The position numbers were made by a program, and so were the translations under genes. DNA of 64,000 bases from Owenia fusiformis (lineage: Eukaryota; Annelida; Polychaeta; Sabellida; Oweniidae): contig CAIIXF020000005.1 of assembly GCA_903813345.2 (NCBI GenBank), positions 8,127,375 to 8,191,374 on the forward strand, written 5' to 3'. Below the pieces are notes generated by a model that saw nothing but the letters and a program-made list of their open reading frames with translations, was not told the origin of the DNA and made no database searches. Each line of letters starts with the position of its first letter. Positions within the stretch are counted from its first letter, which is position 1. This document shows, piece after piece, positions 1 through 11,500 of the stretch.

Positions 1-477
1 GCAGGGTATTACAAAATTCCCATAAACTTGAATAATCATCAGTTTTAGTGGTTCACTTTTCATATTACCCTTATGTATCTGATAGTTATACAAATTAAAA
101 TATATCCAGTAAAAGAACATATTACCTGCTCAACACAAGAACAGATATTTAACTTTTTGTGATTTTACAACACTGGGTCTATGGGGAATCTCCCCGACCT
201 AGAAGTCACATTTTTAAAGAAAATTGAATTTGAAAATTGAAAACTCTTCAAAACCACATTTCTAGATGTAATTTTACATGTAGATTCCAAATATGACATC
301 AGTTGGCTGAATTTTGAATTTTAATGAAATCAATCAAGATTATTTCTACTCGCATCTGGTGTATTGGTACACCAATCCAGACACATGCGTAGTTGAATAA
401 TGTCTACTCAAGGAATGGGGTAACTTTGACACATACTTGTTGGACAAAAATCTGTCTGAGATCTCCATCCACGTGAG
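1..477. other. No gene seen
   Basis: AT-rich sequence without a supportable frame or repeat, up to the hAT-like element. Confidence 0.6.
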
Positions 478-1044
478 TAGTGGTGTAACCAGTGACTCGA
501 GTAATCGACTAGAACTCGAATGAGCCTAGTAAATTGATCAATCGATTGAAAATTTGAAAAATGTGATCCTGAAAACTTCTGAGAAAAATCTTGATTTACC
601 CTCCAAACTCAAGATTTAAGCAAGGATTGTTGCTGCCTTTACGTTTTTTCTAATAAATTACATACTTCTGACTAGATTCTGCAGATTGTTTTGTTGATTT
701 AATGGTCAATTGATGAGAAGTATGAGAATCGTATCATTGCTTTTTATGTTTGCTTTATATCCGGTTTATCGCATGCGCATATGTATTTTGACGGAAGTGG
801 GAATTTCAAAGTCGAAAAAAATCCATAAAATACTTATATCATTGCTAATATACGGTAAATGTGAGTCTAAAACATCCAAAATGGAACTCATTAAACCAAA
901 AGTCGATGTAAGTAGTGTCAAATGCCTTGATTTTCCAGGTTCTAATTTTCTCAATTTTTAAAAAAAATAATCGCCAAAATCATCTACTCAATTGTCAAAT
1001 TTATCATTCTCGAGTAGAGATTTTGGTGGCGAGTCCCACCACTA
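478..1044. mobile_element. hAT-like non-autonomous element with 8-bp TSD
   Basis: The ends TAGTGGTG and CACCACTA are inverted and imperfectly extended. CACGTGAG is directly repeated at 470-477 and 1045-1052, an 8-bp target duplication as expected for hAT elements. It holds no credible transposase; the small AT-rich reading frames inside look fortuitous. Confidence 0.72.
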
Positions 1045-1084
1045 CACGTGAGAAGAAAAACATGGCTTCCTAGATCTAAAATTA

Positions 1085-2099
1085 GAGTCCATTTCACTGC
1101 TTCAGTTCGTCAGTAGAACGGCAAAAATAAAAAATTGGGAGACCATTGTGCAATTATATATGGAAAAGTATATTCATAATGTACATGAATGACATTTGTA
1201 TATCTTGGATTGCTTCTAGTTTGGCTTAGGGGAAGTGGTCCTAATTATCGCAGGGTCCTAATTATCGCACGATTGTCCTAAATAGCTAAAATATGCACCC
1301 ACCATCTTTTAAACCAGTGTTACGAAAAACAGTTCAACACCATTACTCCCAATCTTCATGATTTATTCATATATTTAGAAATATCTCTTCATTTTTTAAG
1401 AATTGTTAACTTCCGCCATTGTCATAAATGCTTTTGCGCAAGAAGTGAAATTCGTCTGACAAATTTTGACCCCCTCCAAATAAAGACAGAAAAGTAAGTG
1501 TATAATGTATATTTTGTTGATATTTTACACTAAAACTGATAGAAAAATGATTACAGCATATGTATGTATCTGTTATAAACGGAGAAATGTATACAGTATC
1601 GTGAAATGACATCTGAAACATAACTGTGCGATAATTAGGACGACTGTGCGATAATTAGGACCATCGCACATGCGAGTCTAAGGGGTCTTAAAGTGTTAGC
1701 GTTCGGAGATTGAGAAATGTCAAACACTACTTAGATTTTAGAGGAAAGGTTGATCTTTCGTCTCATATTGTCAAAGTAAGTTGAAGTTATCATATTTGAA
1801 ATCGTCAGTAGTTTCCCTGAGTACCCGTGCGATGATAGGACGACTTCCCCTATAAAGTGTGTGGCCTCATATATTTGGATGTTTCTCTGCCATGTTATTT
1901 CCAATAAGATTAACATGGCTGAAATTCTTCAAATTACAAGACGGCACAGGCTTATTGCACAAAAAACTAAAAAATCTGAAATATACAAATGTCATTCATG
2001 TACATTATGAATATACTTTTCCATATATTATTGCACAATAGTCTCCCAATTTCTTATTTTTGCCGTTCTACTGACGAACTGAAGCAGTGAAATGGACTC
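1085..2099. mobile_element. TA-flanked element with ~120-bp inverted arms, host of a nested element
   Basis: The arms 1085-1205 and 1982-2099 are nearly perfect inverted copies starting GAGTCCATTTCACTGC, flanked by TA. They are interrupted by a second TA-flanked element, so the original MITE was about 390 bp. Confidence 0.75.
1229..1850. mobile_element. Nested TA-flanked MITE (GGGGAAGT termini)
   Basis: The left end GGGGAAGTGGTCCTA and the right end TAGGACGACTTCCCC are inverted and flanked by TA. The motif GCGATAATTAGGAC is repeated near both ends. It lies inside the 1085-2099 element, so it inserted later. No transposase is visible. Confidence 0.7.
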
Positions 2100-2101
2100 T
2101 A

Positions 2102-3366
2102 GAGCAAATACACAACAAGGTGTCGATGTTACATAAATTGAAGTTACCCCATATTGAAACGAAATGGCGTCATGGTTATACTATGCATACAGCGAAGCAC
2201 TCTTTCGAAGTATGATAAAGAATTGATGCTGCATCTAGATCTAAAGAGAATTGGCCCCGGTAATTGGCGATGTTTGTCCAGCTGCTGAATTCAATAAATT
2301 TCATGTAATATGGAATAAATTAGACCAATTACTATTTTACCATTCCAAATATTACAGTAAAATAAACCAACAAGATGTAATGTCAACAAATCAAGGTCAG
2401 GGGTCAAAATCAAAAATGAAGGGATTTTTGGACTTCGATTCAAAAGCAAATTTCTTATCTACGTGTCATTTATGAAGGGAAAAATCCAATAGATTTGACA
2501 GCAAATATATTAATGAGGAATTTCAATGGCTTACCTTTACCTCAGACGCGTACTGGCTTGTTTTTGAGCCTAAGGGATGCAGCAAGGTTGGTTTTGAACC
2601 GATATTTTCAAATTCAAAATTTTCCATGACCGTTTTTTAAGTGCAGTACTGCGCATGCGCGAATGTTAAATGCGGAAATGAACAGGTGGTTGAAAAAAGT
2701 GGGTATATCTGCCAAATTACAAGACTTTGTGACTTTATATCACTAATACTGATAAAACTCCGAAACATGGATAGCTGAAGTCAATCATTATGAAAACAGG
2801 TACATCAAATAAGGAGAAAATAGCACGAACTGACCGCTTCATAAACCGGAAGTTGAAATAAACATTGAAATGTTATCTTAGTTTTCATTGGATAAGGGAC
2901 TTGTAATTTACATAAAATATGATTTGTGTTATACACAATATTTTCGATATCCGATGTAATTATACCTATTTCAAACAATTTATAGGAAAGAACAAATGAT
3001 GATTTACATACTGTTGCATTCAAAAGTTCCTGCAAGTAATTTATTCAAAGAAATTTTGAATTTGATCTGATTTTGAAAGATATTTTGAGAACGCAATATT
3101 GACTAATCAGAATTCAGCTACTAAACTGTTTCCACGCATGCGTAGAATTAAAAGTATGGCGCGAAATAAACTCTGGGCTTGTCAGCTCAGCAATTTTTAG
3201 TTCTTTTCTTTTTTTGAAGTGATTTAGCATCATCAAAACCTGTCAGTCAAACCATTATTTTTGTACTGTATATGTCTAGCCTCTAGAAGTTCTACCTTGG
3301 AAGCATAGTTACGTAGGTGAGGAGTTCCCGACAGTTGAGTGAGTAGATTTACAGTGGCCAGAGAAC
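2102..3366. other. No gene seen
   Basis: Unassigned AT-rich sequence with short frames only (for example 2251-2475) and scattered GCGCATGCGC motifs near 2650 and 3136. Nothing supportable. Confidence 0.5.
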
Positions 3367-3375
3367 AGTGCCCCC

Positions 3376-4247
3376 TAACCAAACCCGTCTGGCCCAGTTA
3401 TCTACTCCTGACGTCGTAGATCTGGGCCAGACTCGATCCAATGCAAAAAATGGGGTATTTACTCCGGAAAAAACACACTGGTTTTTCAATGTATAATACG
3501 TGCTGATAAATGAATAAACATCATAAAAATCACTTACGTGTTTGTTCCTTGTATCAAACTTTGTATTTATATTAGGTTTCCATCGCTGGATGACGGCTAA
3601 TAAATAAGAACGAAACGTCTAAACGCAGCAAAAAGAAAAATTCTTCTGCAATCTGTTCGTGATCTCGTAGAATATCAAGAAGTCTCGGCTGCTTATTTCG
3701 TTCAGTACTACATTCCGTCAGTTCAACAAATTGAAAAATCGTATTTAATGTCCACCATATTTCTTTCCAGTTTAAATACAACACAGACACGTCTGTTTTA
3801 TAAAGTAATCTACGTTTTGATAACAAATCTGCTGAACAAATCGTAATATTTGGAATGTATTGATTCCCGGGAAATGTATTTTCGTTCCATGAAAGTTTAA
3901 AAATTATTGCGTCACACTCGTGTTACGTCACATCACGTGACTTTATTCGGTGCGGAGAACTGACGTAATATTGACGAAATGTTGTGCCCATTTCAACATC
4001 AATATAACAAACAAAACACCACATTTACGCGTAAGTTATGTTCTCTTTATTTCAAATAAATACTTGGGTTTACATGGTACCCGATGTTTTGGTTGGATGG
4101 CTAATAGGGAATGAATAATAAGTGATGATTCAGCAGTGTGTTTTTTCCGGAGTAAATACCCCCTTTTTTGCATTGGACCTTGTCTGGCCCTAGATCTACG
4201 ACAATTCAGAATCGGTAGTAGATTACTGGGCCAGACGGGTTTGGTTA
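3376..4247. mobile_element. 872-bp element with long TIRs and 9-bp TSD (Mutator-like?)
   Basis: The inverted ends start TAACCAAACCCGTCTGGCC and extend about 110 bp. AGTGCCCCC is directly repeated at 3367-3375 and 4248-4256. A 9-bp target duplication suggests the Mutator superfamily. A small minus-strand frame (3572-3826) shows no recognisable domain. Confidence 0.75.
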
Positions 4248-4251
4248 AGTG

Positions 4252-4366
4252 CCCCCATAAATGTGGGGTTATTTTGAGGATTTTTGATATTTAGGACATT
4301 TGTTATTTTGAGAAACAAATGTCCAAACTATCAAAAAACCTCAAAATAACCCCACATTTATGGGGG
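4252..4366. repeat. Near-perfect hairpin, ~50-bp arms
   Basis: Arms beginning CCCCCATAAATGTGGGG pair with CCCCACATTTATGGGGG around a small loop near 4307-4313. It may be a very small foldback MITE. The 9-bp-TSD element is inserted exactly at its left tip. Confidence 0.85.
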
Positions 4367-4561
4367 TATAGAACAGAGATCTATAAAACATTGTCCTGTC
4401 CGAATTCCCACGGACCTCTGCCAGATTACCTCCTCTGTGTCTAGGCTCAATAAATATACTCAAGGACAAGACATGCGATCTTCGGAAAATTTATTTTTCC
4501 TCAATTTTGGAGTCAGTTTTTCAATAAATATCACATGTCATAAGTCAAACGATGCGTACTG

Positions 4562-5106
4562 TTATCCCGTTCCCGGACTATAGTCCTGCACTGATCGCAT
4601 TCATTTGCCTGTACGATTACAACTTGGGAGAATTATCTACGCCCCTTACACTTAAGATACCTACCTCAATGCATTATAGAACTCAAGATGTAACTTCTAA
4701 TATATTGGAACCGCCGATTGTCTTGGTATATCGGCAGAACGGGAACATTTTCTCTTTTTCATCGAGAGAGATTCCATCACTTTTCAAAATGGCGGTTGGA
4801 TTTAAAAGGGGAATCCCCCGTTTGGCTGTCCCGGATGTAGCCCGGAAGTACCAATATGGAGGAATTTGACGGTTGAAATAAGTTAATGTTACACGCAAAT
4901 ATTGCGATCAAAAACGAAAATGTCTTCGTTCTGCCGATAAACCCAGACAATTGTGGATTCAACTACACGAAAAGAATGCTAAATTACCAAGGAATCTATT
5001 GAAGTAGGTATCTGAAGTGTAAGATCAGTAAAAAATTCTCCCATGTTGTAATCGCACAGGCAAAAGATTGAGATGTTCACAGGACCATAGTCCGGGAACG
5101 GGATAA
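4562..5106. mobile_element. 545-bp element with 8-bp TSD GCGTACTG
   Basis: The inverted ends TTATCCCGTTCCCGGACTAT continue imperfectly inward for about 100 bp. GCGTACTG flanks both sides (4554-4561, 5107-5114). An 8-bp duplication fits hAT or P superfamilies. The 105-aa frame at 4552-4869 begins in the flank and runs through the TIR, so it is not treated as a gene. Confidence 0.72.
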
Positions 5107-5114
5107 GCGTACTG

Positions 5115-6088
5115 TAATATCAGCTTCAACTCCAATAACTAAAGCCACACATCCAAGAGAGCGTCTGTTGATAAAAGTGTAAAATATGCGAGCGTATATT
5201 TAATGGATCGCTTCGGCTATCTCCGTTGTTCAAATGATTATTCCCGAAGTCAAATGCCTTTTCTGAGAATGTGAAGCCACTCCGGATCGAGATTACCGAG
5301 AAGTCCAATGACGTTTCTTAAACTCCCATAGAAATAATGACAACGGTTTGTTAGGCTACTCGATTCTTTAATTTCATTGGCTGTTTGTTGCGATGTGACG
5401 TAATTTGAGAGACGAACAACATCGGACACTGCCGGAAATTACGAAGTGCTCCATTATCTTTACGCTTGGAAAATTTGAAATAAATATCCCGGGAAAATTA
5501 CAGCGTCAATAATGGATATCATGCAACCATTCAAACTAATACATAAAGAAGAGATTACAGGGTAAATATTGATCAATCAATGTCTGACAGATGGAAAAAA
5601 TAAAGGTCAGTACAAGGGTCATATTTTTGGGTAGTCATTTTTTTGATGTAGCATTTTTGGCTCGAGTCTCATCTTCCCATTAATCCTTTGAGCCTACTAC
5701 CAATAGGTGCTGGATCTGGCTCTGGATCTGTGGATTTTCCAAAGAGGGTGATGAGTTGTGCGGCTCACACATCAGACACACAAAACCTGCGCTCACACCA
5801 TGTGGTTCTTCTTTATCCAATTTACGTGTTTGTGAACTAAACACAATGGCACTTTAATGCTGCCTTTGGTCACTAGATACATTGGTTTCACTCTGTACTA
5901 TATTATCACTTGTACGTTTTACTAATATAAGACATTTGTTATCTTCAACTGAAAGAGTCAATATCTCAATTATGATGGAGACTTTTGTTTAAGAGTCACT
6001 ATCTCTGTGTAGTTTGATTAATTAAATTCTATTAGTAGATAGTATGAACTGTTGTAGTCGTTCTATCATTTACTGGTCTAAGTTCGTG
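5115..6088. other. No gene seen
   Basis: Unassigned sequence between the 8-bp-TSD element and the retrotransposon tail. Confidence 0.5.
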
Positions 6089-6640
6089 TTAAGACCGGTG
6101 ATGGTTTGTAAGTCTATGGCTGGGTTTGTTGTGGTTAGCTACAAGTAGTACAGTGTCTATAGCCGCTAGCATTGCCTCCCTCTGTGCACTGTATTTGCTG
6201 CACTGAAACAAATGATGCAAAGATTCTGGTGAATTACAGTGTTCGCAGTTAGGAGAGGGAAGATCAGGGTTGATTTTGTAGTAGTGGCCATTGAGACAGA
6301 TGTGCCCAGATATAATTTGATAGACTTTTGTCTGACTGTATCTTTTACCCAACTTTAATGATTGTGATTGTTCTTTTACTTGTGGAATAAGGTTTTGAAT
6401 AAAGTTAACTTTATCAGAGTGGTTATACCTAGTTTGCCATTTATCAATAGACTTATTTTTGATTGATTTGTAAGCTATTGTTTTTGTTATTTTTGGGGGT
6501 GGAAGGGTTTTGGCTGTTTTTGCAGCTTATTTGGCTATCTTATCAGCTACTTCATTGCCCTCAATTCCAAGATTTCTATGTTTTTCTTTAGCATGATTTT
6601 ACTTGACAAATCTAGTATCATTTTGAAGAAAAACAACATA
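6089..6640 (-). pseudogene. Decayed 3' end of a non-LTR retrotransposon ORF2 (RNase H and zinc-knuckle tail)
   Basis: On the minus strand, near 6590-6515, the translation reads HRNLGIEGNEVADKIAK, the usual end of an RNase H domain. Downstream comes GKRYSQTKVYQIISGHICL, then CEHCNSPESLHHLFQC, a CxxC-H-C motif typical of the C-terminus of RNase H-bearing non-LTR elements. At least two stops interrupt the frame. The endonuclease and polymerase domains are not visible. Confidence 0.78.
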
Positions 6641-7144
6641 ACTATCCAGTGGTGCAAGAATTTTCCAGATTAAGTAGCTAAGAGAAAATAACTACAGACT
6701 TTACCTGGGTCATACAGATCTGCTGAAAGGCATTGCGTTTCTGCATATTGATCAACTGAACAACAACAGTGAATTTAAGATCTCGTATACAGTCTGTGAA
6801 CACACCCAGAAACACAGGGAGCTATTTACAGTCTATTCTATGGTTTTTAGGGCTTTTTCCCCTCCAAGGGATTCCACAGTCCCAATGAAAAGTCAGCTTC
6901 TAACTTTAATCAAAGCCTAATTGCAACAAAGTGATAAATCAAGTTCTGCAAAGAATCTTCATCATGTCATGTGACCTCGCCGAATAATTTTTTATCAAAA
7001 TTTATTTTATTTCCAATCGTAATTTCTTCTACAGCACAAATCAAATACTTATATAATAGGTTCATTACGTACACGTAGTAAAGTGAGAATTTGTGCAAAC
7101 ATTATACAGATTTCTCAAAGTTTTGGAAAATTTTAAATTAGATC

Positions 7145-8200
7145 GTGGTGGTGGTGGTGGTGGTGAATCATGCTATTTTTGGCTCACACAGTGAGCCTAT
7201 GGGATCGACCAGGCGTCCGTCCGTCCATTGGTCTGCCATCCATCCGTTGGTCCGTCCGTCCGTTGGTCCGTCCGTCTGTTGGTCCGTCCGTCCGTCAACA
7301 TTGGCCGCACAAATTAAAACTGCTATTCGGATTGAGTCACATGCACTTTCATTTTATGCATATCCATAATGCCTATTTTACCTATCATCGCCATTTCTCA
7401 AGTTCGCCCGGTTTCCGAGAAATTGCTGATTTTAACGTCAAATTTTCTGTAACTACTAGACACTTTGTTGAAGTAGAACTTTCAAATAACTTGTAGTAGT
7501 TGCTGTATATGCAACCTATGTCCTCTGAAGATTTCAAAGCTCTTGGAATTACAGTTTTTGGTGTTTACTCTATAAAATTTGACAAAAAGTAGGACTTGGT
7601 CATTTTCAGGAAACTTTCTCATGTATAAAGTCAATGGCAGGTTTTGTGATTGACAAGTTTCTCAAAGTTTGCCTTATACTTGCTCATTTCTTGCAATGAA
7701 TTACATCATTACTAGATGTAAGCATTCCCTACATATTGCTCAATATATGTCAGCATCAAGTTTTTACAGTTTTTGAGATATTTGACGTCAAAAAACAGTA
7801 AAAATAAGTTATTTTTCAACTGGCTTCAATTTGACCAATTTTCTTTGAAAACTAATCTACAAGTTGCCAGGAGTTCAAATCTGACATTAGTTTTAGGATT
7901 TGACCTTTACTTGACCTTCAGTGACCTTCGAAAGGTCAAAAAAGTTGATTTTTCAAATTGATTTTTGGATGTAAATTTTGGTCACCCTTAATCACAAAAG
8001 ACCTTATTGAGCTCTGAATAAGTAAAATTTACAACGTCAAAGGTCATCAAACTAGGTCACACAACTGTGCTATCTAAGTTTCTCAAAGTTTGAGACTACA
8101 AATCCAAATCAATATTCTTGTTTGAAAGTCAGGATGTACATTCCTCTGAAGGTTCCAAACTGTGTGAGCACAGGACCGTGGATCCTATTTTTAAGATTTG
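7145..8200 (+). repeat. ~1 kb interspersed repeat with CCGTCC array
   Basis: It starts with a GTG microsatellite and GGCTCACACAGTGAGCC, followed by a CCGTCCGTTGGT array (7218-7296). It ends near GACCGTGGATCC. The overlapping frames at 7145-7496 come from the simple repeat. It may be a non-autonomous element; no TSD was identified. Confidence 0.6.
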
Positions 8201-8282
8201 GGAGTAATTTATTGGTGAAGTAAGGTTAAATAGCAAGTGTCTATCTTCTTCCAGTCTAATAATTGCCTACTTTTATTTCTAG

Positions 8283-8589
8283 CTCAGTTCGTCTTGACCA
8301 CTTGTTCAAACCATGGTGCTGCTAAAAGGAAATCAGACCTCAAACAAAGACTCTAACGTAGCAGCTTCAACATCAGATACCAATAACAAGGGCAAAGGAA
8401 TGCCAAAGCGTCCAAGTAAAACTGTAAAGTTTGACAAACCAGAAATGAATGAACAGGATTCCGAAGATGATCATTCAAGTAGTGATGAACCTTCAAGTCC
8501 TGGTGGAGGAGGGGATGGTGACCCTAATGATCCCTCCAAAAGAAGAGACATTCGAAATGAATATCGTACCTTACAGAACAATATGAATG
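8283..8589 (+). CDS. NSMCE4A: NSE4 exon 1 of the coding part (5' UTR 8283-8312, then residues 1-92)
   Basis: A pyrimidine-rich tract ending in AG at 8281-8282 suggests that 8283 begins an internal exon, so a non-coding 5' exon probably lies upstream. The ATG at 8313 sits in an ACCATGG context and opens the frame. The donor GTAAGT begins at 8590 (phase 1). The product is low complexity: Ser/Asn/Lys-rich, then an acidic stretch, a Gly run and [12 protein letters not shown], where the conserved kleisin region starts. Confidence 0.88.
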
Positions 8590-11500
8590 GTAAGTAGGCC
8601 TACATCTGATCTTATCAAAGTCTTCAATTATTTGTATACAGATTAAAAAAAAGTTCAAATGATTACTGTGTCGTACTATTTCAGAATTCCAGGATGACAT
8701 GGTACAACCAGGAAACAAGAAGCTTGAGAAGACTCTTGATAAAGTAGAAGCTAACTTCAAGAAAGGTAAAAATAAGAGTTCCAAGATCTACAATAGCTAA
8801 CATTCATTATGTCACCACCAGAAGTAGTGACATGTTGTTAAAGTCTCTAACTATTTTGTGGACAGTGTTTGGTGGTCGGCATCTGTAACAAATGGCAGGT
8901 TGTGGCATTTTGCATATGAATGAATATTTCCCAAATTCTTTCTTGTTAACTTAATGATTTGTAAAAATAGTACAGTTTCATCATATTGGGTTGGGTTTGG
9001 GCAATATATTACTAAACCACATTTCTTCATATCATCTGACATTTCTCAATGTTTTTGGCAATTTAAAAATGTGAAAATAGAAGACATGTGAAAAAAACAT
9101 CTCACAGACTACATAGGAAAACCATGAAATGCATCCTTATTGCTATTTCACTACTGATTTTTTCCATTCTTCTATACACCCTGTAGAGCCTAGTACAGTA
9201 CTACACATATCAGCAAATTCAGACCATTGGAAAGGGTATAAGATCTGAACATGAAAAAATGAAAAATGCAATGGGATTCAAGAATCCCAAATATACAGTT
9301 AAGTTGCTTATGCCCGAAGCCAAGGGGGGTTCGCAGGGTTCGGGCGCACCCACCCCCCCCCCCCGGCCAAAAATTCTTTCAACATCGTGCAGTTTTTCAC
9401 CATTTTGAGCACTTCTCAAGTGATTTTAGCCATATTTGGGCCAAAATTGTCAAATTTGAACCCCCCTTGGAAATTTTTGAAAATTGAACCCCTCGGCAAA
9501 TCCTGCTCGCGGGCCTGTTGCAGTCATGTTTAATATTGACTTTGGAATGTGTTTTTTTTCTTCTAGTAAACCACACACGGGAGGCTGCTATGGATGGAGA
9601 AACAGTAGTGTTGCTCACAAAGCTTGCCAAGCAAAGAGCTCAGAATCTCTCAACAGACTTTGTCAAATTTAGCTGTGTTGAATTCATGGAAAAATTGGTG
9701 AGTTTTGAAATCTTGTGCAAGATTGATTTCAAGATTAATTTGTTTCATGTGTAGTTGCTCATTCCACTATCCAAACAACTGAAATGCACATACATTTATA
9801 AACTATTCAAACATGACCGTGCTCTATTCGAATTTCTCAACCAATCAGAATGCAGCATAGCCAATATAGAACGTTCTCTAATTCTCCATAGATGCACGAC
9901 CATGCTCTATTCAATCTGCAATTTGCATTGTTTTGAGTGACGTCACATCTCAGCTGCACATCTGGGGCTCTGTCCGGGGATAGCTGTTCTTTTTACTCCC
10001 TCCGTAACTACTGTAACTATTTTATCAACACCCCATGTTTACATACACCGTATAAAATCTAAAACGGGGAGTAAAATAGAACAGCCCAAACAAATTCTAA
10101 AATTTTTCCGGCCGACTTCAGAATCTTGACAGCATGTGTATTCTTCCTTCATGCCCGTTCCACAGACACAGCTTTTACTAATTTTTATGTTTGAATTGGA
10201 ATAAATAATGATAGGCCATTCAATATGGTGAAATTCAGCACTCGTTGGACAGAATGTTAGTACAAATGCACTCACCTTCGGTTCGTGCTTTGAACAACAT
10301 TCTGTCCAACTCGTGCTGAATTTCACCATATTGAATGGCCTATCATTATTTATTCCTTAAATAATACATTGCAGGCCCGTGGTAAGGGGATATTGGGGGG
10401 AATCCCTCTTGCTAAAAATTCTTTCAAAACCATGCAGTTTTTCACCATTCCGAGCACTTTTCAAGTGGTTATTGCCATTTTTGAGGCTAAGTTGTCAAAA
10501 GTCTCTCAGCTTCATATTTGTGAGCTTTAGCTTCAAAAATCAGATTACTAATATTTTTGAGTGTTCCACTGTTTTTTCTGACCAGCAGTCAGCATTACTT
10601 CATTTTGTCATTTATGTAACCAAGTTATAAATTATCAGATAGTGACACTTACATGTAATTACCAAAAGTGGTGACATTGTTATTGTTTCCAAATTTTTGT
10701 GTTTTGCTTTTGGAGATCGGTGTCTGTAACAAATTTCAGGGGGTGACATTAGATTATATATTGCTTGTTAATGCCTTGTTCTAATTTATGTTCTCATTTT
10801 CTAATTATTTCTCGATTTCATTAACTGATTTTCAGACAAAATGTTGATATTTTTGAATGATAAAAACTGTTGAAATGTGAGGTTTGGTTCCAGCTGACTA
10901 AAATAACAAACGGGCAAAGGGAAGATACAGAAGTAACTCCTGAGATGTGGCAAAACTTCGGGGAGAATACACATCAACTTTACCGAAAGTCTCCTGCATT
11001 TAGCTGCATGTAAGTTCAATGTAACTTTTACTTGTGTACATTGTGCAGAAACATTTAACAGAAAGAATAATACAAAGTATTATTAAAGCAATTTACAAAT
11101 ATTAAAAATGCGCTATGAAGTTATTATGACAATATTTACTTTTGATAGGTTGGGTACCTTTAAAAATGACCCCCCAGAACGTCCCCCTCCCAAAGTACCA
11201 AAAGTTAAAGACACAGACAGAAATAAAGCTGCAGTAAAACCAACAGCAGTAAGTGACATTTTTTAATTAGAAGAACCTTGTAAAGACTTCAAGCTTAATC
11301 AATTTTGTTAAATAAGTCATAACATATTTTTATCCTCAACATTGAAGTAGCCTGGCAAAATGACACTATTTGTACTGTATATACTCAGTTACCAGTTGAT
11401 TAAAAATTAATTTTGCATATTTTGATTAATTTTCAACATTTAAGATCAAAATAGGAACAATGAAAGTTTAAAGACAAGTTGAGAAAAATTATCAAGAGAA

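Noticed and set aside
3572-3826. 84-aa frame as a possible transposase
   Set aside because: No catalytic or zinc motif; too short and inside a non-autonomous element.
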